DNA of 51,195 bases from Oscillospiraceae bacterium (GCA_015064735.1 SVRP01000014.1:1-51195); one strand, 5' to 3'. Positions 30,364 through 39,427 are shown, numbered from the stretch's first letter. Notes: generated by a model not told the origin, from the letters alone. Program-made: numbers and translations.

Positions 30364-32640
30364 ATGGAACAGCCTATTGATATAAAATTAAAACAGATCG
30401 CAGACCGAATTCGTGAATTGAGAATCGTTACGGGTCTGTCTATCGCCGAAATGGCAGAAAAAACAGGCCTCAGCGAGAGCGAATACGAGGCTTGCGAAAA
30501 TGGAACACGAAATCTGAGCATTGCGTTCCTTTATCATTGCGTACTTATCTTCGGGGTAGATATGAGTGATATTCTTGAGGGTAAAAGCCCCAAGCTCCGC
30601 TCTTATGCCCTGACAAGAAGAGGAGAGGGTCAGAAGATAGAGGAGGCTCACCACATGGTGGGATATAACCTTGCATCGGGATTCCGCAACCGTATAGCGC
30701 TGCCGCTTTACATGGATATGAAGTACCATGAGGGCGCAGAGAATGAAGATATAGAGCTCGTAACCCATGAGGGGCAGGAATGCGATATCGTAATAACCGG
30801 TCAGATGAAGATTCGGATCGGCGAGCATACCGAGATACTCAATCCGGGAGACTGTATATACTACGATTCCGGAACACCTCACGGAATGGTAGCTGTCGGC
30901 GGCGCGGATTGCTCCTTCTATGCGATCGTCCTTCGCAATCAGGCGGCAAGAGAGGGAGAGCAGGCGGCTGAATCCTCGGCGGCAACAAAACGTCGCAGTG
31001 ACGATAATCAGCAGAGAATTTATCAGGATTTCATTATTCCTACCGAAAAGGACGGAGTACTTACCGATATCTCCTTTAAAAATGAGGATAAATTTAATTT
31101 TGCATTCGACGTTGTTGACAAGCTCGGCACACGTAAGCCCGATAAGCTTGCTATGCTTTATGTGGGTGAGAACGGGGAAGAACATAGGTTTACTTTCCGT
31201 GATATGAAGAGAGAATCCGCAAGAGTTGCCAATTACCTTACGTCTATCGGCATAAGGAGAGGAGACCGCGTGATGCTGGTGCTTAAGCGCCACTATCAGT
31301 TCTGGTTCTCAATTCTTGCATTGAATAAGCTTGGAGCAATTGCTATTCCCGCACCTAATCAGTTGCTTGAAAAGGACTTTGAATACAGATTTAACGCAGG
31401 AAATATAAAGGCGATCCTTTGTACGGCGGATGGGCATGTAGCCGATTCTGTGGATGCGGCAGCTGCAAAGTGCGATTGCCTTACAAATAAGATTATCGTT
31501 GGCGGGGACAGAGACGGTTGGCGTAGCTTTGACCGCGAGTACGGTCTGTACAGCAGTCATTATGCGAGAACCGAGGATTCACCCTGCGGAGACGATCCCA
31601 TGCTTATGTTCTTTACGTCGGGAACGTCGGGTTATCCCAAGATCGCAGCGCATAACCACAGATACCCCTTGGGACATTTCATTACCGCAAAGTATTGGCA
31701 TCAGGTAAATCCCGACGGATTGCATCTTACCATATCCGATACAGGGTGGGCAAAGGCAATGTGGGGTAAGCTCTTCGGTCAGTGGTTGTGTGAAGCGGCG
31801 ATATTCGTTTACGACTTTGACCGCTTTGACCCGGAGCATATTCTCCCGTTGTTCAAGAAATATAATATAACTACCTTCTGTGCGCCTCCCACCATGTACA
31901 GAATGCTTATCAAGCAGGATCTTTCCCGCTTCGATCTTTCCAGCATAGAGCATGCATCTACCGCGGGTGAGGCTCTTAACCCGGAGGTGTTCCGTCAGTT
32001 TGAAATACATACGGGTCTGAAGATAATGGAGGGCTTCGGTCAGTCCGAAAGCACCCTTATCATAGGCAACCTTGCGGGCGGAAGCCACAAGATAGGCTCT
32101 ATGGGTAAGCCTACGCCTCTTTATAAGGTATGCTTGCTGAGCTCAGAGGGCAAGCCTGTCGAAGCCGGTGAAAGCGGAGAAATCTGTATCGATATATCGG
32201 GAGGACTTCCTTGCGGACTTGCCTATGCGTACGAGGGTAACCCCGAGATTACGGCAGAAACGTGGCGAGACGGATATTATCATACCGGCGACCTCGCATG
32301 GCAGGATGAGGACGGATTCCTTTGGTACGTAGGACGTGCAGACGACGTTATTAAGTCTTCGGGCTACCGTATAGGACCCTTCGAGATTGAAAACGTAATC
32401 ATGGAGCTTCCTTATGTTCTTGAATGCGGAGTTTCGGCGGCACCCGACGAGATCCGCGGTCAGGTAGTCAAGGCAAGCATAGTACTTGTAAAGGGCTATG
32501 AGGGAACAGACGAGCTTAAGAAGGAAATTCAGAACTACGTCAAGTCCCGAACCGCTCCTTATAAGTATCCGAGAATAGTAGAATTCCACGAGAGTCTGCC
32601 TAAGACGACCAGTGGAAAGATAATAAGAAAAAAGCTTTGA
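30364..32640 (+). CDS. Fusion: XRE helix-turn-helix + cupin + acyl-CoA synthetase
   Basis: The 758-residue protein has three parts. Residues about 8-62 are an XRE helix-turn-helix (GLSIAEMAEKTGLSESEYEA). Residues about 105-190 are a cupin (IVITGQMKIRIGEHTEILNP, GDCIYYDSGTPHGM). From about 230 it is an AMP-forming acyl-CoA synthetase of the medium-chain/benzoate type, with FFTSGTSGYPK (about 416), GFGQSES (about 557), YYHTGDLAW (about 638) and the Lys of TTSGKIIRKKL at the end. The N-terminal half is a regulator architecture, so the protein could be an enzyme that also senses ligand or DNA. The context predicts a branched short-chain acid as substrate. It is the first gene behind an isoleucine T-box. 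Confidence 0.92.
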   Translation: MEQPIDIKLKQIADRIRELRIVTGLSIAEMAEKTGLSESEYEACENGTRNLSIAFLYHCVLIFGVDMSDILEGKSPKLRSYALTRRGEGQKIEEAHHMVGYNLASGFRNRIALPLYMDMKYHEGAENEDIELVTHEGQECDIVITGQMKIRIGEHTEILNPGDCIYYDSGTPHGMVAVGGADCSFYAIVLRNQAAREGEQAAESSAATKRRSDDNQQRIYQDFIIPTEKDGVLTDISFKNEDKFNFAFDVVDKLGTRKPDKLAMLYVGENGEEHRFTFRDMKRESARVANYLTSIGIRRGDRVMLVLKRHYQFWFSILALNKLGAIAIPAPNQLLEKDFEYRFNAGNIKAILCTADGHVADSVDAAAAKCDCLTNKIIVGGDRDGWRSFDREYGLYSSHYARTEDSPCGDDPMLMFFTSGTSGYPKIAAHNHRYPLGHFITAKYWHQVNPDGLHLTISDTGWAKAMWGKLFGQWLCEAAIFVYDFDRFDPEHILPLFKKYNITTFCAPPTMYRMLIKQDLSRFDLSSIEHASTAGEALNPEVFRQFEIHTGLKIMEGFGQSESTLIIGNLAGGSHKIGSMGKPTPLYKVCLLSSEGKPVEAGESGEICIDISGGLPCGLAYAYEGNPEITAETWRDGYYHTGDLAWQDEDGFLWYVGRADDVIKSSGYRIGPFEIENVIMELPYVLECGVSAAPDEIRGQVVKASIVLVKGYEGTDELKKEIQNYVKSRTAPYKYPRIVEFHESLPKTTSGKIIRKKL

Positions 32641-32648
32641 GAAGTAAT

Positions 32649-33317
32649 ATGGAACACAAAAGATTAACCCTCTTTGCGGGACATTACGGAAGCGGTAAAA
32701 CAAATATTGCCGTAAATTACGCGATGCTGCTTGCAGAGGAAGGAAAAAAGGTCTGTATTGCCGATCTTGATATCGTAAATCCCTATTTCAGAACCAAGGA
32801 TAGCGAGAGTGAATTGACAGAGAAGGGCATAAGCCTTATCTCATCAAAATACGCAAACAGTAATGTGGATCTTCCCGCAATTCCCGCGGAAAGCTACCGC
32901 TTGGTGCAGGATAAATCGGTGCACGGAGTTATAGATATAGGTGGAGATGACCGTGGAGCATACGCTCTTGGAAGATTTGCCGATGCCATAAAGGCGGAGA
33001 ACGACTACAGAATGGCGTTTGTTCTCAATAGATACAGACCTCTCACCTCTACGGTGGAGGACGCGGTGGAAATCATGAAGGAAATAGAGACAGCGTGCGG
33101 AATAGGTTTCAACTGTATCGTAAATAACTCGAATATAGGATCGGAAACGACTAAGGAGACGGTGCTTGAATCGGTAGAATTTGCCGATAGGCTCAGTCTT
33201 GCCACAGGATTACCGATATGGCTTCATACGGTAGAGAAAAATATAGCCGAGGAGCTTTCGGATTTACCGATTTTGCCCCTGAAGCTTCAAAAAAAATACT
33301 TTGATCTGCCAAACTGA
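32649..33317 (+). CDS. ParA/MinD-like P-loop ATPase
   Basis: The 222-residue protein starts with a deviant Walker A (FAGHYGSGKTNIAVNYA), then CIADLDIVNPYFRTKD (second Walker-type Asp and nucleotide contact) and GVIDIGGDDRGAYAL. These are features of the ParA/MinD/CobQ superfamily. There is no DNA-segregation partner nearby. Its place between an acyl-CoA synthetase and the ferredoxin subunit suggests a job in assembly or regulation of the oxidoreductase, for example Fe-S cluster handling as in Mrp/NBP35 relatives, but the Cys motif of those carriers is absent. ATG 32649 is 9 bases after the previous stop. Confidence 0.85.
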   Translation: MEHKRLTLFAGHYGSGKTNIAVNYAMLLAEEGKKVCIADLDIVNPYFRTKDSESELTEKGISLISSKYANSNVDLPAIPAESYRLVQDKSVHGVIDIGGDDRGAYALGRFADAIKAENDYRMAFVLNRYRPLTSTVEDAVEIMKEIETACGIGFNCIVNNSNIGSETTKETVLESVEFADRLSLATGLPIWLHTVEKNIAEELSDLPILPLKLQKKYFDLPN

Positions 33318-33354
33318 TATTGGGCAGATAAGTCATTGAATAGGAGGAACAAGA

Positions 33355-33561
33355 ATGGCTAAAGTAACATTTAACACTGATAAGTGTAAGGGATGTGGCT
33401 TGTGTGTTGACGCATGCCCCAAAAAGTGCCTTGCGATCTCGCAGGACAAACTTAATTCCAAGGGATATTCTCCCGCAATTATGGTGGATCAGGAAAAATG
33501 TATCGGCTGTGCATTCTGCGCAACCATGTGCCCCGATTGTATCATAACAGTAGAAAAGTAA
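33355..33561 (+). CDS. 2-oxoacid:ferredoxin oxidoreductase, ferredoxin (delta) subunit
   Basis: The 68-residue protein is a 2[4Fe-4S] ferredoxin with two CxxCxxCxxxCP motifs (CKGCGLCVDACPKKC and CIGCAFCATMCPDC). It passes electrons between the thiamine-pyrophosphate site of the oxidoreductase and external ferredoxin. Its place directly before the alpha, beta and gamma genes matches the four-subunit VOR/KOR arrangement. AGGAGG precedes the ATG. Confidence 0.93.
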   Translation: MAKVTFNTDKCKGCGLCVDACPKKCLAISQDKLNSKGYSPAIMVDQEKCIGCAFCATMCPDCIITVEK

Positions 33562-33603
33562 GATTTTTTGCAGTTGCGGAATAGCAACGGAATGGAGAAA
33601 AAT

Positions 33604-34665
33604 ATGGCAGAAAGAATTTTAATGAAGGGTAATGAGGCGATTGCGGAGGCTGCAATCAGAGCAGGCTGCCGTCATTATTTTGGATACCCTATAACGCCTC
33701 AAACTGAAATTGCCGCATACATGGCAAAGAAAATGCCTAAAATCGGCGGCGTGTTTCTTCAGGCAGAAAGCGAAATCGCGTCTATAAATATGGTATATGG
33801 CGCTGCAGCTGCCGGAATGAGAGTAATGACCTCTTCCTCCAGCCCCGGAATTTCGCTCAAGGCAGAGGGACTTAGCTATATAGCAGGCTCCGACGTACCC
33901 GCCCTCGTTGTTAACGTACAGCGCGGAGGTCCCGGACTCGGCGGTATTCAGCCCTCACAGTCTGATTATTTTCAGGCTACCAAGGGAGGCGGACACGGCG
34001 ACTACCGTATGATCGTTCTTGCGCCTGCATCGGTACAGGAAATGGCAAGTCTTACAATCAAGGGCTTTGACCTTGCCGATAAGTATTGCATTACCTCTAT
34101 GATACTTGCAGACGGTACTATCGGTCAGATGATGGAGCCTATTACATTTGAGGATACCGAGCCCAGCGTTTACGAAAAGCCTTGGGCACTTACGGGTACC
34201 GAGTGCAAGCGTCCCCATAACGTAGTAAACTCACTTTATTTGAAGCCCGACCAGCTTGAAAAGAAGAACTTCGAGCGCTTCGAAAAGTACGCACAGATAG
34301 AAGAAAACGAGGCTATGTGGGAGGAATACATGATGGACGACGCGGAAATCTGCGTAGTTGCATTCGGTATTGCTTCGAGAATAGCTAAGAATGCCGTTGC
34401 TGAAGCGAGAAAAGCAGGTATAAAGGTCGGTCTTATCCGTCCCATAACCCTCTGGCCGTTCCCAACAAAGGCACTCAGAGCCGCAGCAGATAAGGTTAAG
34501 TCCTTTATTTCCGTAGAGCTCAGCATGGGTCAGATGATCGAGGATGTAAAGCTTGCTACCGAGAGCTTAAGACCCGTAACACTTTGCAACCGCACAGGCG
34601 GTATGATTCCCACACCCGATGAGGTGCTTGCTGCAATTCATAAGGCAGAGAAAGGAGAATTCTGA
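33604..34665 (+). CDS. vorB: 2-oxoacid:ferredoxin oxidoreductase alpha subunit (VorB-like)
   Basis: The 353-residue subunit carries the pyrimidine-side domain of the TPP enzyme: [20 protein letters not shown] (signature YPITP), [32 protein letters not shown] and [20 protein letters not shown]. The C-terminal domain contains [15 protein letters not shown]. Length and sequence fit the VorB/KorA group, which acts on 2-ketoisovalerate or 2-ketoglutarate. The neighbouring ilvE and Ile T-box favour branched-chain 2-oxoacids. ATG 33604 is chosen because TGGAGA lies six bases before it; earlier in-frame starts at 33568 and 33592 lack one. Confidence 0.92.
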   Translation: MAERILMKGNEAIAEAAIRAGCRHYFGYPITPQTEIAAYMAKKMPKIGGVFLQAESEIASINMVYGAAAAGMRVMTSSSSPGISLKAEGLSYIAGSDVPALVVNVQRGGPGLGGIQPSQSDYFQATKGGGHGDYRMIVLAPASVQEMASLTIKGFDLADKYCITSMILADGTIGQMMEPITFEDTEPSVYEKPWALTGTECKRPHNVVNSLYLKPDQLEKKNFERFEKYAQIEENEAMWEEYMMDDAEICVVAFGIASRIAKNAVAEARKAGIKVGLIRPITLWPFPTKALRAAADKVKSFISVELSMGQMIEDVKLATESLRPVTLCNRTGGMIPTPDEVLAAIHKAEKGEF

Positions 34666-34667
34666 TT

Positions 34668-35426
34668 ATGGCAGTAGTATTTGAGAAACCCAAAGCATTG
34701 ACCGATGCGCCCTTTCATTACTGTCCCGGCTGTCCCCACGGTATAATCCACCGTTTGGTAGCTGAGGCTATGGACGAGCTCGGAATAGAGGGAAAGGCAA
34801 TAGGCGTAGCACCCGTAGGATGCGCGGTCATGGCTTACGATTATTTCGCTTGCGATATGATAGAAGCTCCTCACGGCAGAGCGCCCGCAGTTGCAACCGG
34901 TATTAAGCGTTGCCGTCCCGATAATATCGTATTTACATATCAGGGAGACGGAGACCTTGCTTCTATCGGTATGGCAGAAACCGTTCATTCCGCTGCAAGA
35001 AACGAGAACATCACGGTTATCTTTGTAAATAACGCAATTTACGGTATGACCGGCGGACAGATGGCTCCGACCAGCCTTCCCGGTCAGGTTACGCAGACCT
35101 CTCCTTACGGACGTGATGTAAACCATTGCGGATGGCCCATAAAGGTCAGCGAGATGCTCGCGACCCTTGAGGGACCTGCATATATAACCCGTGTTGCCGT
35201 AAACAACGTAAAGAACGTAAAAAATGCTAAAAAGGCAATAAAGAAGGCATTCCAAAATCAGATCGAAGGCAAGGGCTTCTCCTTTGTTGAGGTCGTTTCC
35301 GCTTGTCCTACCAACTGGGGTATGACTCCCAAGCAGGCACTTGAGTGGGTAGAGAGCGATATGCTTCCTTATTATCCTATCGGCGTATACAAGGATAAAT
35401 TCGAAAAGGAGGATGCCGCAAAATGA
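34668..35426 (+). CDS. 2-oxoacid:ferredoxin oxidoreductase beta subunit (TPP-binding)
   Basis: The 252-residue subunit binds the pyrophosphate of thiamine diphosphate. [15 protein letters not shown] is the N-terminal Cys/His segment of the family, and [42 protein letters not shown] contains the TPP motif (GDGD ... NN) at about residues 85-128. It lies two bases after the alpha gene, and its stop overlaps the gamma start by four bases (ATGA). Confidence 0.95.
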   Translation: MAVVFEKPKALTDAPFHYCPGCPHGIIHRLVAEAMDELGIEGKAIGVAPVGCAVMAYDYFACDMIEAPHGRAPAVATGIKRCRPDNIVFTYQGDGDLASIGMAETVHSAARNENITVIFVNNAIYGMTGGQMAPTSLPGQVTQTSPYGRDVNHCGWPIKVSEMLATLEGPAYITRVAVNNVKNVKNAKKAIKKAFQNQIEGKGFSFVEVVSACPTNWGMTPKQALEWVESDMLPYYPIGVYKDKFEKEDAAK

Positions 35427-35962
35427 AAACCACTGAAATTCTTATAGCCGGATTTGGCGGACAGGGAATACTGTTTTCGGGAAAGTTCCTCGCATACAAG
35501 GGGCTTCTTGAGGAGCTTCAGGTATCATGGCTTCCGTCCTACGGACCTGAAATGCGCGGAGGTACCGCAAACTGTAACGTTATTCTTTCTGATAATCCCG
35601 TAGGATCTCCTATTATTACTGCTCCCAATGTGCTTATCGCGATGAACCTTCCTTCTCTTGAGAAGTACGTTGATGCGGTCGTAGCAGGCGGACAGATATA
35701 CGTTGATTCTTCCCTGATCGACGTAAAGGTTGAGAGAGATGACGTAGAGGTATTCTACATTCCCGCAACTCAGATGGCAAAGGAGGAGGGAATTTCCAGC
35801 CTCGCTAATATGATCATCGTAGGACATCTTCTTGAAAATCACCCCGAGCTTTCCTTTGACGGAGTAGACGTAGTGGTAGAGAAGCTTGTTCCCCCCAAGA
35901 AGGCGGCTCTTAAGGAGCTTAACATGAAGGCGCTCAGCCTCGGAAAAAATTATAATAAATAA
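35423..35962 (+). CDS. 2-oxoacid:ferredoxin oxidoreductase gamma subunit
   Basis: The 179-residue subunit has the usual start [20 protein letters not shown] and the [19 protein letters not shown] segment that contacts CoA and the alpha subunit. It completes the delta-alpha-beta-gamma set. The ATG overlaps the beta stop, so translation is coupled. ilvE follows 15 bases downstream. Confidence 0.94.
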   Translation: MKTTEILIAGFGGQGILFSGKFLAYKGLLEELQVSWLPSYGPEMRGGTANCNVILSDNPVGSPIITAPNVLIAMNLPSLEKYVDAVVAGGQIYVDSSLIDVKVERDDVEVFYIPATQMAKEEGISSLANMIIVGHLLENHPELSFDGVDVVVEKLVPPKKAALKELNMKALSLGKNYNK

Positions 35963-35977
35963 TTTTGGAGAAATATT

Positions 35978-37009
35978 ATGAGTAATAAGCAGTTGGATTG
36001 GGCAAATCTCGGCTTCGGATATGTCCAGACAGATAAAAGATACGTTTGTAATTTCAAGAACGGCGCATGGGAAGAGGGTGGACTCACCGAGGACGCAAAC
36101 GTCGTACTCAACGAGTGCGCAGGAGTATTCCAGTACGCGCAGACCGTTTTTGAGGGCTTGAAGGCATACCGTACCGAGGACGGACGTATAGTAACATTCC
36201 GCCCCGACCTTAACGCAAAGCGTATGGCAGACAGCGCAAGAAGACTTGAAATGCCCGCATTCCCCGAGGATAAGTTCGTAGAGGCGGTAGAGCAGGTTGT
36301 TGCGGCAAACGCTGACTTCGTTCCCCCTTATGGCTCGGGGGCTACCATGTACCTTCGTCCCTTCATGTTCGGAAGCAATCAGGTTATCGGTGTAAAGCCC
36401 GCAACCGAGTATCAGTTCAGAATTTTCGCAACTCCCGTAGGACCTTACTTTAAAGGCGGTGCAAAGCCTCTTACTCTCCGTGTGTGCGATCTTGACCGCG
36501 CAGCACCCAGAGGAACGGGACACATCAAGGCAGGTCTTAACTACGCAATGAGCTTGCACGCAATCGTTGACGCGCACAATCAGGGCTACGACGAGAATAT
36601 GTACCTTGACTCCGCAACGAGAACCAAGGTTGAGGAGACCGGCGGAGCAAACTTTATCTTCGTAACCAAGGACGGTAAGCTCGTAACGCCTAAGTCCGAT
36701 ACGATCCTTCCTTCCATTACAAGACGCTCTCTTTGCTACGTTGCAAAGGAATACCTCGGCATGGAGGTAGAGGAGAGAGAGATTCTCCTTGATGAAGTTA
36801 AGGATTTTGCAGAGTGCGGACTTTGCGGAACAGCAGCAGTAATTTCTCCCGTAGGAAAGGTTGTAGACCACGGAACCGAAATTTGCTTCCCCAGCGGAAT
36901 GACCGAAATGGGTCCCGTTCTTAAGAAACTCTACGATACCTTGACAGGTATCCAGATGGGCAGACTTGAAGCTCCCGAGGGATGGATCCGCGAGATAAAG
37001 GTTAAATAA
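35978..37009 (+). CDS. ilvE: Branched-chain amino acid aminotransferase
   Basis: IlvE interconverts Leu/Ile/Val and their 2-oxoacids with 2-oxoglutarate, using PLP. The 343-residue protein is the longer (type II) fold-IV form. Visible features are FEGLKAYRTEDGRIVTFRPD, YLRPFMFGS, GHIKAGLNYAMSLHA (PLP-binding Lys, about residue 185), VEETGGANFIFV and GTAAVISPVGKV. The ribosome site TTTGGAGAA lies 8 bases before the ATG. It is the last gene of the isoleucine T-box operon, placing transamination directly after the 2-oxoacid-forming complex. Confidence 0.96.
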   Translation: MSNKQLDWANLGFGYVQTDKRYVCNFKNGAWEEGGLTEDANVVLNECAGVFQYAQTVFEGLKAYRTEDGRIVTFRPDLNAKRMADSARRLEMPAFPEDKFVEAVEQVVAANADFVPPYGSGATMYLRPFMFGSNQVIGVKPATEYQFRIFATPVGPYFKGGAKPLTLRVCDLDRAAPRGTGHIKAGLNYAMSLHAIVDAHNQGYDENMYLDSATRTKVEETGGANFIFVTKDGKLVTPKSDTILPSITRRSLCYVAKEYLGMEVEEREILLDEVKDFAECGLCGTAAVISPVGKVVDHGTEICFPSGMTEMGPVLKKLYDTLTGIQMGRLEAPEGWIREIKVK

Positions 37010-37020
37010 TTATTATATAT

Positions 37021-37061
37021 GAAAATCAAGACCACCGGCGGTGCCGGTGGTCTTGATTTTC
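37021..37061 (+). terminator. Very strong terminator after ilvE
   Basis: Bases 37021-37039 and 37043-37061 are perfect 19-base inverted arms (core GACCACCGGC/GCCGGTGGTC) around a GGT loop, ending in TTTT. Confidence 0.85.
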
Positions 37062-37072
37062 GTTTACCGTAC

Positions 37073-37086
37073 CCCAAAATTTTGGG
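37073..37086. promoter_or_regulatory. Palindrome upstream of the ATPase promoter
   Basis: CCCAAAATTTTGGG is a perfect 14-base palindrome 57 bases before the -35 of the ATPase gene. Operator role is speculative. Confidence 0.3.
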
Positions 37087-37142
37087 AGCAATAAACAAAG
37101 AAAAAGGCTCGGTGAGAAATTGCTTGCGTTCACACAAATGCC

Positions 37143-37171
37143 TTGAAGAAGATCCTTTTTTATGTTATAAT
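37143..37171 (+). promoter_or_regulatory. Promoter for the ATPase-HNH pair
   Basis: TTGAAG at 37143-37148, a 17-base spacer and TATAAT at 37166-37171. Confidence 0.65.
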
Positions 37172-37208
37172 ATCGTAAAGGAAAAATCGATTCAACATTG
37201 AGGTTAAT

Positions 37209-39017
37209 ATGGAACTGACAAAGATTGAAATTGAAAAATACAAATCAATAAAATCACCTGTTGCGATCACTTTTTCAAAAGATCTGCCAACTATTTTGAT
37301 TGGTAAAAACGGTAGTGGAAAAACGAATGTTTTGGAAGCATTATCAGCAATCGCTTTGGCAAACACTAACTACTACGGAAACAGAGAAAAAGAGCAGCCT
37401 ACTTACCGTGCATACATTCGGTTGAGCGAAGAAGATGTAGCCACAATGCTGCCTGATGTCGTTTATGATAAAAACAAATGTGAGATAGTTGCTTATAGCA
37501 GCGGTAGTAATCTGAAGATTGATAGAGTACGCTCTGAATATATCGTTTCATCAATCAGAAAAGAAATTGCAGATATTCGAAATTTGGCTTCGCAGTTAAA
37601 AGATGCTGTTGATTTATACGAAAAGCAACTTATAAAAATATCCCACGATGGATATGAGGAATTGCCGATTCATTGCTACAATTTGAAAGATGCTAACGGT
37701 AGATTAACGAATTACAATATTATCTGTTATCAAGCCGAATGGTTTATAAAGCATATTAATGAAACACTTGAACGAATGCTAAAAACCTTTAATGACGATG
37801 AACAAGCACTTATTTTTATTGCAGATAATTACATACACTTTGGATTTGATAAACATCAATTTTTCAAACTAGAGTATGTAGAACCTTCTCTTGCTAAATT
37901 TGAACAAAAATTTGTATCAATCAACAAAACTGCGATTAAAAGAGAAATCACAAAGATCAACAAGGCAACAAAAGATGCTTGCGAGCGTATCAATCGGTTG
38001 ATAAAAGAGATAGAAGATAGAACTAAGCGTATTCAAGAAGGCTTGGATACTGATCACATGCTAAGGCAGGAACAAGAGGAACGCTATTACTCGTTCTTGC
38101 GCCATGTTCAGCATATTATCGGAAAAAGATGCTTGTTCTTGAAAAACGAGAGTAATGATGTAATCTTCAGGAAAGAGGACAGAAATTACTATTATAACGA
38201 TCATTCCAATTCCATAATGGAAACCTATTTACGGCAGGTGTATGATGGAAGTGATCGGGAAGAACTGCTAAGAGCTTCGAAAAACGAGTTGACTCTTTCA
38301 GAGCGAGCGGTTGCAGATTTTGAGGCGTTTTTGAATGAGAATATTCCTTTGTTCGATAGAGAAATGTATGATAGTATTTCTGTACAGGCAGGCGAGAAAG
38401 GGAACATCTCTATTTTCTTAAACGAAAAGACCGGGGAGCAAATCAATCTTAACGAAACAAGCGCAGGCAGACGGTGGTATTTCACTTACTACTTTATGAA
38501 AAACATACTTAATGAAGGTGACATCTTCATTATCGACGAGCCTGCTGCAATGTTACATCCAAGTGCACAGCGCGAGGTGCTTTGCGATTTGATGGAGTTG
38601 ACAAAACGAGGTGTGAAAGTGGTGTATTCCACTCATAGTCCGTACTTGATTCCCGATGAATGGCAGTGTGTGCATTTTGTTACAATGACCGAAGAAGGCA
38701 CTGAAGTAAATTGCGTTTCATCAAATCAAGAACTTGTTTTTCAAATGACCAATATCGTTGGAGAGGATATTTTTGATGTTCAGACAGTTTTTGATATGTA
38801 TGCACAAGGCGATCCTATTAAGATAGGCAGAAAATGCTATAATGCTGTTCGAAATCAAACTAAGGGTTTAGATGAGGCAGCCTCAAAATTGTTTGTGTCT
38901 GTTGATACGATTAAATCGTGGAACAGAAACGGTGATCATTTTCGCTGTCCAAAGCTTGAGAACATAATTGCTGTTTGTAACTATGCAAATATCAAAATCA
39001 AAGACCTACTAAATTGA
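37209..39017 (+). CDS. ABC-type (AAA_15/OLD-like) ATPase with C-terminal helix-turn-helix
   Basis: The 602-residue protein is a RecF/SMC-like ATPase: Walker A IGKNGSGKTN (residues 31-40), a long helical coiled-coil middle (about 95-330), an ABC-type signature NETSAGRRW (about 415), Walker B FIIDEPAAMLHP (about 440) and H-loop YSTHSPYL (about 473). No TOPRIM domain is seen, unlike OLD nucleases. Residues about 550-602 look like an XRE-type helix-turn-helix (LDEAASKLFVSVDTIKSWNR). The next gene is an HNH nuclease, so the pair resembles the composition of Septu (PtuA/PtuB). Base composition is more AT-rich than the upstream operon, suggesting acquisition. The defence role is inference. Confidence 0.85.
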   Translation: MELTKIEIEKYKSIKSPVAITFSKDLPTILIGKNGSGKTNVLEALSAIALANTNYYGNREKEQPTYRAYIRLSEEDVATMLPDVVYDKNKCEIVAYSSGSNLKIDRVRSEYIVSSIRKEIADIRNLASQLKDAVDLYEKQLIKISHDGYEELPIHCYNLKDANGRLTNYNIICYQAEWFIKHINETLERMLKTFNDDEQALIFIADNYIHFGFDKHQFFKLEYVEPSLAKFEQKFVSINKTAIKREITKINKATKDACERINRLIKEIEDRTKRIQEGLDTDHMLRQEQEERYYSFLRHVQHIIGKRCLFLKNESNDVIFRKEDRNYYYNDHSNSIMETYLRQVYDGSDREELLRASKNELTLSERAVADFEAFLNENIPLFDREMYDSISVQAGEKGNISIFLNEKTGEQINLNETSAGRRWYFTYYFMKNILNEGDIFIIDEPAAMLHPSAQREVLCDLMELTKRGVKVVYSTHSPYLIPDEWQCVHFVTMTEEGTEVNCVSSNQELVFQMTNIVGEDIFDVQTVFDMYAQGDPIKIGRKCYNAVRNQTKGLDEAASKLFVSVDTIKSWNRNGDHFRCPKLENIIAVCNYANIKIKDLLN

Positions 39018-39042
39018 GTGGACAGCTGTCCACTCGATTTTT
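39016..39042 (+). terminator. Palindromic hairpin between ATPase and HNH genes
   Basis: A perfect 20-base palindrome (arms GAGTGGACAG/CTGTCCACTC, 39016-39035) overlaps the ATPase stop and is followed by GATTTTTTA. It works as a terminator or, in double-stranded DNA, as an operator for the ATPase's own helix-turn-helix. Confidence 0.6.
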
Positions 39043-39093
39043 TATTTCGTGCGATGTATAATGATGGTACTCAAACGAAAGGAGGTAATCAAA

Positions 39094-39405
39094 ATGTCGA
39101 AGTATCGAACCATCGATGTGTGGAATGAGCGGTATGGGAACAAGGAAAACGTATATGATTATGCAGGACGATTGATGAAAAAATCAGCTTGCGGAAATCC
39201 ACACAGTGCTTATCATCCAACACTCGACCACATAAGACCTTTGTCAGCAGGCGGCTGTGACGTTCTCGGAAATATCGAAATTTGCCATCGTGATACCAAC
39301 GAGGAAAAAGCTGATAGCTTTTCTCTCTGGAAAGCGAACGGAAAGAGATTTCGCGCCAAGAGAGTCAAAGGAACAAGAACAGAGTATGAGATAGAGGAAA
39401 TCTAA
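39094..39405 (+). CDS. Small HNH endonuclease
   Basis: The 103-residue protein contains a compact HNH motif: TLDHIRPLSAGG (D-H), GNIEICHRDTN (N...H) and NEEKAD, about residues 45-75, which is enough for a beta-beta-alpha metal nuclease site. No zinc-binding CxxC pairs are present. ATG 39094 follows GGAGG; an in-frame start at 39049 lacks a site. A TATAAT at 39057-39062 may give it separate transcription. As partner of the preceding ATPase it would be the effector of a Septu-like system, though it is smaller than PtuB proteins I know. Confidence 0.78.
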   Translation: MSKYRTIDVWNERYGNKENVYDYAGRLMKKSACGNPHSAYHPTLDHIRPLSAGGCDVLGNIEICHRDTNEEKADSFSLWKANGKRFRAKRVKGTRTEYEIEEI

Positions 39406-39427
39406 AAAAATCAGCTCTGTGAAAGAA

